A DNA stretch of 41,089 nt from Caulobacteraceae bacterium (GTDB lineage: Bacteria; Pseudomonadota; Alphaproteobacteria; Caulobacterales; Caulobacteraceae). The notes beneath the pieces were generated by a model. That model searched no databases and had not been told where the DNA came from. It was given only the letters and a program-made list of their open reading frames with translations. This document shows positions 1 through 9,496 of the stretch, piece after piece. The stretch is taken from positions 1 to 41,089 of the forward strand of contig JAQGIW010000188.1 of the NCBI GenBank assembly GCA_028290905.1. The letters are read 5' to 3'. The position numbers were made by a program, and so were the translations under genes. Each line of letters begins with the position of its first letter. Positions within the stretch are counted from its first letter, which is position 1.

Positions 1-2
1 GC

Positions 3-431
3 GGGCGGGGCGGCGCCGGCCTGATCGACCGCGCCGTCGACGCTGCCCTCGGGCGGTGCGCGGCGCTCGACATCTGGGGGGACGACTACGACACGCGCGA
101 TGGCGCCGGGGAGCGCGACTACATCCACGTCTCCGACGTCGCGGACGTCCATCTGGCGGCCATGCGCTACCTCGAGGCGGGCGGCCGGGGTGTGGTGCTC
201 AATTGCGGTTCCGGGCGTGGTCACACGGTCCTGGAGGTGCTGGCGGCGCTCGAGGCCATTGTCGGCCGACCGATACCGCGGCGCCCCGGCCCCCGACGGA
301 TGGGGGACGTTCCCAGCGCCGTGGGCGATGTCGAGCGGCTGGCGGCGACCCTCGGCTGGCGGCCCCGCTACGACGACCTCGGGCTCATTCTCCGCAGCGC
401 TCTCGCGTGGCGCGGCTGGACCGCGAACTAG
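3..431 (+). CDS. UDP-glucose 4-epimerase-like protein, C-terminal part (5' end outside window)
   Basis: This is the last ~142 codons of an extended-SDR sugar-nucleotide epimerase of the GalE type, which interconverts UDP-glucose and UDP-galactose in the cytoplasm using bound NAD. The reading frame enters the window open and ends at TAG 429-431. The diagnostic block is IWGDDYDTRDGAGERDYIHV, the family's 'G-x-DYxTxDGTxxRDYIHV' motif, followed by a conserved VxDVADVHLAA helix, LNCGSGRG (the 'NLGTGxG' turn) and a typical C-terminal 'VGDVERLAATLGWRPRYD' segment. The Rossmann domain and catalytic Ser/Tyr/Lys lie upstream of the window, so the exact substrate (UDP-Glc, UDP-GlcNAc) cannot be settled. 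Its stop is only 6 bp from the convergent stop of the HlyD-like gene, leaving no room for a separate terminator. Confidence 0.85.
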   Translation, partial: GRGGAGLIDRAVDAALGRCAALDIWGDDYDTRDGAGERDYIHVSDVADVHLAAMRYLEAGGRGVVLNCGSGRGHTVLEVLAALEAIVGRPIPRRPGPRRMGDVPSAVGDVERLAATLGWRPRYDDLGLILRSALAWRGWTAN

Positions 432-437
432 TCGTCC

Positions 438-1879
438 CTACCGTTCGTGCAGGGCCTCGTTGCTCTTCCGCGCCAGGGGCGAGAGCAGGTAGTTGATGAT
501 GGTGCGCCGTCCGGTCTTGACCTCGGCGGTGACGGACATGCCGGGGATCAGGGGTTCTCGGCGGCCGTCCACAACCATGCTCGTGCGGTCCAGGCTGACC
601 CGGGCCATATAGGTTGGCGAGGCGGGCGACGCGGGCTGCTGCTGCTGCTGCGCCGACGCGCCGCTCGACTCGTCTGCCTGCCGGGTGGCCGCCGCCACGG
701 CGTCGCGGCTGACGTCGATCACCTTGCCATGCACCAGGCCGTAGCGGGTGAAATTGAAGGTCTCGATCTTAACCGAAACGTCCTGCCCGGTATGGACGAA
801 GCCGACATCGCGGTTGGCCAGCTGCGCCTCCACCATCAGCTTGCGGGTGTCCGGCACCACGATCATCAGCCGCTCGGCCGGGGTCACCACGCCACCGACC
901 GTGTGCAGAGCCAGCTCCTCGACCACCCCGTCGATGGGGGAGCGGATCTCGGTCTGGGTCGACTTCTGCTGCGCCTTGATCAGGTCCTGCGACAGCTGGT
1001 TTTCCTTCTCCCGGGCCTTTTGCAGGTCCGAGAGCACGCCGGCGTCGAACTCCGAGGCCGCCTGGGCGCGCTGGCGCTGTAGGGCCGCCGCATAGGCGCG
1101 CGACTGGTCCAGGCGCTTGGCCTGGACCTCCAGGTCGCGGTGCGCATCGCTGAGCTGTTGCTGGGCGTCCAGGTTGGCGAAGCTGGTGCCGAATCCCTGC
1201 TGGCGGAGCTTCTCGTGCAGGCGCGCCTTTTCGGTCAGCATCGGCAGGCTCGCGTTGGTCTTGGCGATCAGGGCGGTGACCTCGGCGGCCTCGGCGCGCT
1301 TTTCGCTGGTCTGCTGGTCCAGGCCGGCGACCTTGGCCGCCTGGGCGTCCAGCTGGGCGCGCAGGGCGGCCCTGGCCTGGGCCAGGTCGTCGGGGGTGGC
1401 GCCCTCGACCGCGCCGATCTGACCAGGGCCTCCACGACCCTCGGCCACCGGCGCCAGCGCCGAGAGGCGTGCGACGTCGAGCCGGGTCTGGACGAGGTCG
1501 TGGGTCAGCCGATCGCGGTCGGCGCTCGTCGTGGTTGGATCGAGGGCGATCAACAGCTGGCCTGCCTTGACGTGGTCGCCGTCCTGGACGGCGATGGTCT
1601 TGACGGTCCCGGGGTCGAGGGGCTGGATCACCTTGGTCTTGCCGCTCGGCAGCACCCGCCCGGGCGCGGTGGCGATGACGTCCACCTTGCCGAGGAACGC
1701 CCAGGCCACCGCGATCGTGAAGAAGGCCCCGATCAGGATCGCCAGCAAGCGTCCGGCAGGAGAGGGCGGGGTTTCCAGCACCTCCAGGGCGGCCGGCAGG
1801 AACTCGCGCTCGTCATTGCGCTCGAAACTCTCGACGCCCCGCCGCAAGACCGTCGTCAGAGCGCCCCGCGACAGCTCGC

Positions 1880-1883
<4 letters not shown>
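438..1883 (-). CDS. HlyD-family periplasmic adaptor subunit of a type I secretion system
   Basis: Membrane-fusion (adaptor) protein that links the inner-membrane ABC exporter to a TolC-type outer-membrane channel in type I secretion. It has a short cytoplasmic N-terminus, one membrane segment (LLAILIGAFFTIAVAWAFLG), a biotinyl-lipoyl-like strand (PGRVLPSGKTKVIQPLDPG, 'V-x-DGDHVKAGQLL'), a long coiled coil rich in Q/A/R, and a C-terminal beta region with the HlyD signature (PGMSVTAEVKTGRRTIINYL). I place the start at TTG 1883: it overlaps the exporter stop as TTGA and has GGCGGAG 8 nt upstream, giving 481 residues. An in-frame ATG at 1928 would add 15 residues inside the exporter gene. A Q-rich stretch (QQQQQ) sits in the late beta domain. 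No outer-membrane partner or secreted substrate is visible in the window. Confidence 0.9.
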
Positions 1884-4024
<2,141 letters not shown>

Positions 4025-4236
4025 CAACCTGTCGTGCCCACCTGTTGCTGACCGCCCCCCGCCAGTGCGCTGGCTTAAACCGTTTTCACGAGGGCGTGAA
4101 GGCCGCCGACCGGTCCAACGGTCGTTGCCAGAGCGGCTCTTCGACCCCAAGAAGATGGGCTGCGGGTGGGACGACGGCATTGCCCGAAGCCTGGCGCGCC
4201 ATTTGGCAAGGGCAGTGGCTCCGGAGGCTCAACCTG

Positions 4237-4860
4237 ATGATCAAGCTTTGGGGCCGCAAGACGTCCAGCAACGTCATGAAGGTGATCTGGCTGTTGGAGG
4301 AACTCGGTCTGGCCTACGAACGCGCCGATGTCGGCGGACCGTTCGGGGGCACGGCGACGCCCGAGTACCGGGCGATCAACCCCCTCGGCCTGGTCCCTTC
4401 GCTCGAGGAGGACGCGTTCACCCTGTTCGAGAGCAACGTGATCCTGCGTTATGTCTGCAACGCCCATGCGCCGGACACCGCCTTCTATCCGGCCGCGCCC
4501 CGGCCGCGGGCGACGATCGAGGCGTGGATGGACTTCCAGCAGACAGCTCTCAATCGGCCTCAATCGGTCGTCTTCCAGGGCCTGATCCGCACCGCGCCCG
4601 GCCAGCGCGACGACGCCGCGATCGCCGCCGCCGCCCGCGAAGCCGCCGCCATCTGGGCGATCCTGGATGCGCGCCTCGCAAACCAGTTCTACCTCGCGGG
4701 CGACGAACTCACCCTGGCCGACATGACCTTCGGTCCGCATGTGCATCGCTGGTTCACCATGGCGGTCAACCGGCCGGAGGCGCCGCATCTCCACGCCTGG
4801 TATGAACGATTGCTGGCCCGGCCGGCGTTCAAGGCATGCTGCGCGGGGCCGGTCGTATGA
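4237..4860 (+). CDS. Glutathione S-transferase family protein
   Basis: Soluble 207-residue GST. The N-terminal thioredoxin fold carries GRKTSSNVMKVIWLLEELGL, where Ser10/Ser11 are in the position of the catalytic serine of theta/beta-like GSTs, the cis-Pro loop GLVPSLEE, and ESNVILRYV, whose Glu-Ser binds the gamma-glutamyl part of glutathione. The helical C-terminal domain has the N-capping motif 'LTLADMTFGPHVHRW'. Start chosen at ATG 4237 because the protein begins there as family members do and GGAGG lies about 10 nt upstream; the frame is open further 5' but has no GST homology. It faces the exporter genes divergently. Substrate unknown; possibly a detoxification or dehalogenation role. 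Confidence 0.9.
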   Translation: MIKLWGRKTSSNVMKVIWLLEELGLAYERADVGGPFGGTATPEYRAINPLGLVPSLEEDAFTLFESNVILRYVCNAHAPDTAFYPAAPRPRATIEAWMDFQQTALNRPQSVVFQGLIRTAPGQRDDAAIAAAAREAAAIWAILDARLANQFYLAGDELTLADMTFGPHVHRWFTMAVNRPEAPHLHAWYERLLARPAFKACCAGPVV

Positions 4861-4875
4861 GCAAGCCGCCGCCGT

Positions 4876-5817
4876 TCAGGCCGCCTCGCTCCGGGCGTTG
4901 CGGCGGATCGCCTGTGGCGGCTGGCCGAAGGCGCGCAGGAAGGCGCGGCGCATGCGCTCGCGGTCGGCGAAGCCGGTCTCGGCGGCGATCACGTCCATCG
5001 AGTGGCGGCCCTGTTCCATCATCGTCCGCGCGGTCTCCACGCGCAGGTTTTCCACCGCCTTGGCCGGTGACTGCCCGGTCTCGGCGCGGAAGGCGCGGCT
5101 GAACTGGCGCGGGCTGAGGCGCGCCGCCTCGGCCAGCTGCTCCACGGAGAGCGGCTCGCGAAGGTTCCGCCGTGCGTAGTCGAGGGCGCTCTGGACGCGG
5201 TCGGACTTCGCTTCCAGCTCCAGGAGGGCCGAGAACTGCGACTGGCCGCCACCGCGCCGGTGATAGACGACGAGCTTGCGCGCCACTGCATGCGCCATGT
5301 CCGGCCCGAGGTCCTTCTCGATCATGGCGAGGGCCAGGTCGATCCCGGCGGTCATGCCGGCCGAAGTCCACACCGGGCCGTCGATGATGAAGATGCGGTC
5401 CTCCTCGACCTTCAACTTGGGGAACCGGCTTTGGAGGTCGCGCGCGAACGCCCAGTGGGTCGTCACCCGGCGGCCGTCGAGGATACCCGCCTCGGCGAGG
5501 ACGAAGGCGCCGGTACAGGGCGCGGCGACCCGTCGCGCGGTCTGCATCGACTGGCGCGCGAACGCCAGGAGGCCGGGTGTCATCGGCTCGATCGCCAGGC
5601 CCGCGCCGAACATCACGGTGTCGAACACGCGCTCGCCGAACGGCTCGGTCTCCACCGCAAAGCCGGCAGAGGCGCGCACGGGGCCACCGGATTCGGAGAG
5701 GAGGGTAAGCTCGTAGAAGGCCTCGCCAGCGACCGCGTTGGCTACCTCGAAGGCCGTGACGGCCGCGAACCCCATCACCTGGAACCCGGGGAACACGGTG
5801 AATCCGATCCGATGCAT
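4876..5817 (-). CDS. DJ-1/PfpI-domain AraC-family transcriptional regulator (FtrA/GlxA-like)
   Basis: Two-domain regulator of 313 residues. Residues 1-190 form a class-I glutamine-amidotransferase/DJ-1-like domain with the elbow cysteine kept in VAAPCTGAFVLAEAG (Cys101), which in this family serves ligand sensing rather than a proven enzyme activity. Residues about 215-313 are an AraC/XylS double helix-turn-helix (LSVEQLAEAARLSPRQFSRA, then ETGFADRERMRRAFLRAFG). It is divergent from the SDR gene at 5932 with 114 bp between, the usual layout for a regulator controlling its neighbour, so it probably activates or represses that SDR. The tail runs to within 15 bp of the convergent GST gene. Confidence 0.9.
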   Translation of the reverse strand: MHRIGFTVFPGFQVMGFAAVTAFEVANAVAGEAFYELTLLSESGGPVRASAGFAVETEPFGERVFDTVMFGAGLAIEPMTPGLLAFARQSMQTARRVAAPCTGAFVLAEAGILDGRRVTTHWAFARDLQSRFPKLKVEEDRIFIIDGPVWTSAGMTAGIDLALAMIEKDLGPDMAHAVARKLVVYHRRGGGQSQFSALLELEAKSDRVQSALDYARRNLREPLSVEQLAEAARLSPRQFSRAFRAETGQSPAKAVENLRVETARTMMEQGRHSMDVIAAETGFADRERMRRAFLRAFGQPPQAIRRNARSEAA

Positions 5818-5856
5818 GGCGTCCTCCTATGTCCTAAAACGTGGTTTATACGACAT

Positions 5857-5884
5857 TTGAGACATTGGCCAGCCGGTCTATTCC
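5857..5884 (+). promoter_or_regulatory. Candidate sigma-70 promoter for the SDR gene
   Basis: TTGAGA (5857-5862) is followed after 16 nt by TATTCC (5879-5884), upstream of the SDR start. The spacing is one short of optimal and the -10 is weak, so this fits an activated promoter. The AT-rich stretch 5829-5860 between the divergent genes is the likely place for the AraC-type operator, but no clear repeat is seen. Confidence 0.25.
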
Positions 5885-5931
5885 CTCCTGCGTCGGCCGA
5901 TGGTGGCCCGGCGCAAATGAGGAACACGGAT

Positions 5932-6732
5932 ATGACTGGAACTCTCTCCAAGGGCGTGGCGCTCGTCACCGGCGCCTCCTCCGGCATCGGGGCGATCTAC
6001 GCCGACCGGCTGGCCCGCCGGGGCTACGACCTGATCCTGGTGGCGCGCAATCGCACACGCCTCGACGGCCTGGCCAAACAGCTCTCCGATCAGACCGGAC
6101 GGGCGATCGAGGTGGTCGCCGCCGATCTCAACGACAAGGCGGACCTCGCCCGGGTCGAGGACATCCTGCGCACCGACGCCAGCATCACGGTGCTGGTCAA
6201 CAACGCCGGCGTCGGCGCGACCGGCCCGCTGCTGGCGAGCGACGTCGACAAGATGGAGGAGCTGATCGATCTCGACGTCACCGCCCTGATGCGACTGACC
6301 TATGCAGCCGCCCCGGGGTTCGTCGCCCGAGGCGGCGGCGCGATCGTCAACATCAGTTCGATCGTGGGCGTGGGCCCGGAAATCCTCAACGGCGTCTACG
6401 GCGGCGCGAAGGCCTTCGTCCTGGCGTTCAGCCAGTCCCTGCACCACGAACTCGCCGACAAGAATATCCGCGTCCAGGCGGTTCTGCCCGGCGCCACCGC
6501 CACGGAGTTCTGGGGCATCGCCGGGACCCCTGTCGAGCATCTCCCGAACGAGATCGTCATGCGGGCCGAGGATCTGGTCGACGCCGCGCTGGCCGGCTTC
6601 GACCAGGGAGAACTGGTCACCATCCCCTCCCTGCCGGACGCCGCCGACTGGAACGCCTATGAGGCCGCGCGCCAGACGTTGATGCCGAACCTCTCCCGCA
6701 GCACACCCGCGCCCCGCTACCGGGTTGCCTGA
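5932..6732 (+). CDS. Classical short-chain dehydrogenase/reductase
   Basis: Cytoplasmic NAD(P)-dependent oxidoreductase of 266 residues. The Rossmann motif TGASSGIG (13-20), NNAG (90-93) and the catalytic set Asn-Ser142/143-Tyr156-Lys160 (NISSIVGVG ... YGGAK) are all present, so it should be active. Arg-rich residues after beta-2 (ARNRTRL) suggest NADP(H) preference. Start at ATG 5932 is preferred over ATG 5917 because GAGGA lies about 8 nt before it. The substrate is not recognisable. The divergent DJ-1/AraC regulator probably controls it. Confidence 0.92.
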   Translation: MTGTLSKGVALVTGASSGIGAIYADRLARRGYDLILVARNRTRLDGLAKQLSDQTGRAIEVVAADLNDKADLARVEDILRTDASITVLVNNAGVGATGPLLASDVDKMEELIDLDVTALMRLTYAAAPGFVARGGGAIVNISSIVGVGPEILNGVYGGAKAFVLAFSQSLHHELADKNIRVQAVLPGATATEFWGIAGTPVEHLPNEIVMRAEDLVDAALAGFDQGELVTIPSLPDAADWNAYEAARQTLMPNLSRSTPAPRYRVA

Positions 6733-7169
6733 CCGCTGGGATCCACCGTTGTTGACCGTTGATACGGTGGGCGGACTCGCTGATTCCGAAGAGGATCAAG
6801 TTCCGCAGGTTCGGGCGTCAGGGGGAGCGCGCGGGGAGAGTCGGGGGAGCGTCCAGGGAGATTCCGGGGCGCTGGCGGGGCGCTTTTGGGGATCCGCGGG
6901 GGTGTCCGCCGGGCGCTTTTTGGGAGCCTCTGGGGAGTCTTCGGTACCCCGGCAGGGCGCCGAAGACACCGCAGGCGACTGAAATCACGTGGTTTTTTGA
7001 CAGAACCTGCTCCGGCGGCGCATTTGCGGGCCTCTCGGAGGGAAGTCTGACGCCCTGGCGGCGCGGCCGAACGCGGCAGGCCGCCGCTCGCGCGGCTTCG
7101 AGGCATTGGCGGGTTCACGATGGCAAAGAGCGAAGCTGACCAGAAGTTTGCAATATGTAGAGTCCAATG
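6733..7169. other. Gene-poor stretch of 437 bp
   Basis: No convincing gene is seen between the SDR stop and the MerR stop. Open frames here lack recognisable protein features and arise from high GC. The stretch contains the periodic G-tract array (6821-6935, listed separately), a T6 run followed by TTGACA (6993-7002), and AT-richer DNA near 7137-7170. Confidence 0.6.
6821..6935 (+). repeat. Array of 11 G-tracts at ~11-bp spacing (G-quadruplex-capable)
   Basis: Eleven runs of 3-5 G start at 6821, 6833, 6843, 6856, 6866, 6877, 6888, 6898, 6911, 6922 and 6932, that is every 10-13 bp, separated by 6-8 nt. The intervening pieces are degenerate but recurrent (AGCGCGC, CGCTGGC, CGCTTTT, CGCTTTTT, AGCCTCT), so this reads as a decayed tandem repeat of about 11 bp with consensus close to GGGG(A/C)GC. 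Runs 5-8 (6866-6902) satisfy the canonical G4 rule with loops of 7, 7 and 6 nt. Function unknown. Confidence 0.7.
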
Positions 7170-7604
7170 TCAAGGGACGCCGACCTTATCGCCAGGGGCG
7201 AGGCGGATGCCCTTGAACGGCTTCAGGAGGCGATCGGTGTTCGCTTCACAGGTCATCCCATCTGGCCTGTCCTCGATGTCGGCGATCAAGGCCTCGATTT
7301 GGAATCGCGTCCGCGCCAGGCGCTTCTCTATCGCCGTGATGTCGTCGACTCTCTTGCGCAGAGCGTCAAGCAGCGCCCCGTCGCGCCAGCTGGACAAGTC
7401 GCCCGGCATGAGGCGACGAATCTCTCCGAGCGTGAAACCGGCGTCCTGGGCGCTGATGATGATGTTCAGCGCCACGAGCGCCTCAGCCGAATAGGCCCGA
7501 TAGCCGTTGGCCCGGCGGGTGATGCTGATCAGCCCCTGCGCTTCGTAGAAGCGGATGCGGGACGCACTAAGGCCGGTTCGCTTGGCCAACTCGCCGATCC
7601 GCAA
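7170..7604 (-). CDS. MerR-family transcriptional regulator
   Basis: A 144-residue one-component regulator. The N-terminal winged helix is typical (MRIGELAKRTGLSASRIRFY, GLI, NGYRAYS), followed by a dimerisation coiled coil (about 80-120) that ends in a short tail. Only one cysteine is present (TCEAN), so it is not one of the metal-thiolate MerRs; sensing of a redox-active or organic compound is more likely. It is divergent from the quinone-oxidoreductase-like gene at 7680, and an 8-of-10 inverted repeat lies between them, so it probably controls that gene and itself. Confidence 0.88.
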   Translation of the reverse strand: MRIGELAKRTGLSASRIRFYEAQGLISITRRANGYRAYSAEALVALNIIISAQDAGFTLGEIRRLMPGDLSSWRDGALLDALRKRVDDITAIEKRLARTRFQIEALIADIEDRPDGMTCEANTDRLLKPFKGIRLAPGDKVGVP

Positions 7605-7625
7605 GACACCCTCCTCACCGCTTGA

Positions 7626-7652
7626 CCCTCAACCTCACTTAAAGGTTAGGGG
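7626..7652 (+). promoter_or_regulatory. Candidate MerR operator/promoter of the oxidoreductase gene
   Basis: The arms CCCTCAACCT (7626-7635) and AGGTTAGGGG (7643-7652) match at 8 of 10 positions around a 7-nt centre. TTGACC (7622-7627) can serve as the -35, placing the dyad in the spacer as is usual for MerR-type promoters with over-long spacing. The -10 is weak. Confidence 0.5.
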
Positions 7653-7679
7653 GATGGCGGTCCAGGAGCGAAAAGACCC

Positions 7680-8750
7680 ATGCTTGCCTACATTCTCAGG
7701 CGTTACGGCCGCCCTGAAGGCTCGATGTTGATGGAGGTCCCGGCCCCGACGCCGCGGCCGCGCGACATTCTCGTCGACGTGCGTGCGGTGGGTCTGAACC
7801 CCGTGGATTTCAAATTCCGGCAGGGGAGGTTACGCGCCATCCATCGGCCGAGGCTTCCGCTCGTGCTCGGCAACGAGTTCGCTGGCGAGGTGGTCGCTGT
7901 CGGCGATGAGGTCACACGGTTCTCCGCAGGGGACCGGGTGTTTGCCCGTGTTGAGAAGGATCGGCTCGGCGCCTTCGCGGAGCGGGCCGCCGTCGGCGAA
8001 GACTGCGCCGCCCTCGTGCCCCCGGGCCTCGATTTCGAGGCCGCGGCGGCCGTGCCCCTTGCGGCGCTCACCGCTCTCCAGGCGCTGAGGGACGAACTTG
8101 GTCTGAAGCCGGAACAGAAGGTGTTCATTTCGGGCGGCGCCGGGGGGGTCGGCACGTTCGCCATCCAGATCGCCAAATGGCTGGGCGCCCACGTGACGAC
8201 GACAGCTTCGAAGCGGGGAGAGGCGTTGGTGCGCTCCCTCGGAGCCGATGAGGTGATCGACTACACGACGGACGATCTTTCCAGGATCGGGAAGAAATTT
8301 GACGCGGGCCTTGATCTGATCGGGGGCGAGACCTTGGACAAGATGCTCAGGATCATGAAGCCTGGGAGCAAGGTCGTTTCGGTCGCCGCCGTTCCAGAGC
8401 CGCAAACGGCGCTGCTGGATCTCGGCGGTCGCAGAACTCTGGCGGCGGTCTTTTGGCTGATCAGCTACGGCGTCAGACAGCGGGCGCGGCGTGCGGGCGT
8501 TGGCTACAGATACCTGTTGATGCATCCGAGCGGGAACGATCTGGCCCAACTCGCGGACCTGATCGAGCAGGGCGAACTTCGGGTCGTCATCAACAAGATC
8601 TACCCCTTCGCCGAAATCGCCGAGGCCCTCGACTACGTCGAAAGCGGCCGCGCCAAGGGGAAGGTGGTCGTCGTTCAGCCGACTTCGCCCCTCGCTGGTG
8701 CGTGTCGGCAAACCACCACTCTTCCCGCACCACGGAGAGTTCAGGCGTAG
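7680..8750 (+). CDS. NADP-dependent zinc-free alcohol dehydrogenase / quinone oxidoreductase family
   Basis: Medium-chain dehydrogenase/reductase of 356 residues. An N-terminal GroES-like domain (about 1-130; LGNEFAGEVVAVGDEVTRFS) precedes a Rossmann domain with AGGVGTFAIQIAKWLG. The zinc-binding cysteines of classical alcohol dehydrogenases are absent, which places it with QOR/enoyl-reductase-like members that reduce quinones or conjugated carbonyls with NADPH. The C-terminal motif AEALDYVESGRAKGKVVV is typical. It is slightly longer than usual at the C-terminus (about 20 residues with no homology), overlapping convergently a small minus-strand frame. Likely controlled by the divergent MerR at 7170-7604. 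Confidence 0.9.
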   Translation: MLAYILRRYGRPEGSMLMEVPAPTPRPRDILVDVRAVGLNPVDFKFRQGRLRAIHRPRLPLVLGNEFAGEVVAVGDEVTRFSAGDRVFARVEKDRLGAFAERAAVGEDCAALVPPGLDFEAAAAVPLAALTALQALRDELGLKPEQKVFISGGAGGVGTFAIQIAKWLGAHVTTTASKRGEALVRSLGADEVIDYTTDDLSRIGKKFDAGLDLIGGETLDKMLRIMKPGSKVVSVAAVPEPQTALLDLGGRRTLAAVFWLISYGVRQRARRAGVGYRYLLMHPSGNDLAQLADLIEQGELRVVINKIYPFAEIAEALDYVESGRAKGKVVVVQPTSPLAGACRQTTTLPAPRRVQA

Positions 8751-8815
8751 CGCTTCGGGACCATTTCGGGCACGAACGAGAGCAAGGCCAGCACCAGTAT
8801 GGTCACGGGCAGCAT
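8741..8815 (-). CDS. Possible 24-residue single-pass membrane peptide
   Basis: ATG 8815 lies inside the last codons of the GDCCVxC gene and the frame ends at 8741, within the end of the convergent oxidoreductase. The product is strongly hydrophobic in the middle (TILVLALLSFVPEMVP) with a basic tail (KRYA). It could be a coupled micro-protein of the mercury cluster or chance. No known family is recognised. Confidence 0.2.
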   Translation of the reverse strand: MLPVTILVLALLSFVPEMVPKRYA

Positions 8816-9036
8816 GCCCTGCCGGCCTCGGCGACCCCCGCCTGGATCGGCGGACACGCGACGTCGCCGTAGGAGCAGAAGACGCAGCAGTCGCCAGCCT
8901 TCGGCTTGAGCAGGGCTCCGCATCCCCTGCAGTCGTAGAAGTACTGGCAGGCGTCGGTAGGCATGGTCTCCGTCTCCCGATGCCCACACAGCGGGCACGT
9001 CAGGGTCGACGTCGGTTGGACTTCAACGAGGCTCAT
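8803..9036 (-). CDS. GDCCVxC domain-containing small cysteine-rich protein
   Basis: A 77-residue soluble protein with paired cysteines: a CPLCGH zinc-ribbon-like knuckle, CRGCGALL, the family signature GDCCVFCSYG, CPPIQ, and a terminal ACCP. The family is known as GDCCVxC domain (seleno)proteins; here the relevant positions are plain Cys codons. Members often sit beside mercury-type transporters and MerR regulators, as here, which suggests metal or thiol chemistry, but the biochemical role is not established. Its ATG overlaps the stop of the MerT-like frame as ATGA, so the two were an operon. The start at 9036 is fixed by that overlap. Confidence 0.82.
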   Translation of the reverse strand: MSLVEVQPTSTLTCPLCGHRETETMPTDACQYFYDCRGCGALLKPKAGDCCVFCSYGDVACPPIQAGVAEAGRACCP

Positions 9037-9426
9037 CCACGCACGTCCCGCAGGAGTCGCAGCGCCCAGGGTTCGACGAACGGACCCCAGGCGAAGGCCA
9101 CCGAGGTCAGGATCGTCGCGGCCGCCAACAAGAAAATCATCAGCCGCGACGGCGGCGCGCAAGTTGCGTCGGCGGCGCAGGCCCTGCGGCGCCGCCAAGC
9201 CATCCACCAGCCGGCGCCCCAGAACGATGACCGCGCCCAAGGTGAACCAGGTCCGCTGACCGGCGATGACCGCCGTGCCCGCCACGCTCAGGCCGGCGAT
9301 CGAGAGTGCAAGCGGCAGCACGCAACAGGCCGCCCAGGCGAACACCGCAAGGGCGGCGGCGCCCAGCGCCGTCCAGCCGAAAGCGAGATCGTGGGGTGGT
9401 CTCCGAGGGTCGGACAATTGGCTCAT
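9033..9426 (-). pseudogene. merT: MerT-like mercuric transport protein, interrupted by a +1 frameshift
   Basis: Frame 1 from ATG 9426 encodes a MerT-like first half with the vicinal cysteine pair in the first membrane helix (WAACCVLPLALSIAGLS) and a second helix (WFTLGAVIVLG). Homology then moves to the +1 frame at a run of four G (9217-9220): AGWWMAWRRRR, the cytosolic pair CAADATC (CX5C, as in MerT), a third helix (LMIFLLAAATILTSVAFAWG) and a stop at 9033 that overlaps the next gene as TGA/ATGA. Joined, the product is ~130 residues with three helices and both Hg-relay cysteine pairs, which matches MerT. The whole span is 394 nt (3n+1), so one base is extra. Either a sequencing indel in the homopolymer or a recent inactivation. 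Confidence 0.75.
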
Positions 9427-9455
9427 GGGAGTGGCTCTCGAACGGGTTCGAGCCC

Positions 9456-9486
9456 AACCTGCAACCCGTAGCCACTACGGGATCAA
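9456..9486 (-). promoter_or_regulatory. mer-type operator/promoter (MerR-controlled, drives the MerT-like gene)
   Basis: On the minus strand TTGATC (9486-9481) is followed by the dyad CCCGTAG-TGG-CTACGGG (9481-9465) and CAGGTT (9461-9456), a 19-nt spacer. This lines up closely with the known Hg-MerR promoters (TTGACT, CCGTAC dyad, TAAGGT at 19 nt). The -35 abuts the AAGGAG ribosome site of the divergent merR, so MerR would also repress itself. A second perfect dyad, CTCGAAC-GG-GTTCGAG (9437-9452), lies just downstream in the MerT leader. Confidence 0.7.
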
Positions 9487-9496
9487 GGAGAAAATG

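Noticed and set aside
6717-7118. 133-codon minus-strand frame across the G-tract array
   Set aside because: Pro/Arg-rich translation follows from the G-tracts; no start signal or homology.
6985-7173. 62-codon minus-strand frame starting at the MerR stop
   Set aside because: Some natural-looking residues at the start, but it ends in Arg/Pro-rich sequence and lacks a good ribosome site.
8803-9426. Single 207-residue fusion of a membrane protein and the GDCCVxC domain
   Set aside because: The middle part is nonsense in this frame while the +1 frame gives continuous MerT-like sequence; the fusion is an artefact of the frameshift.
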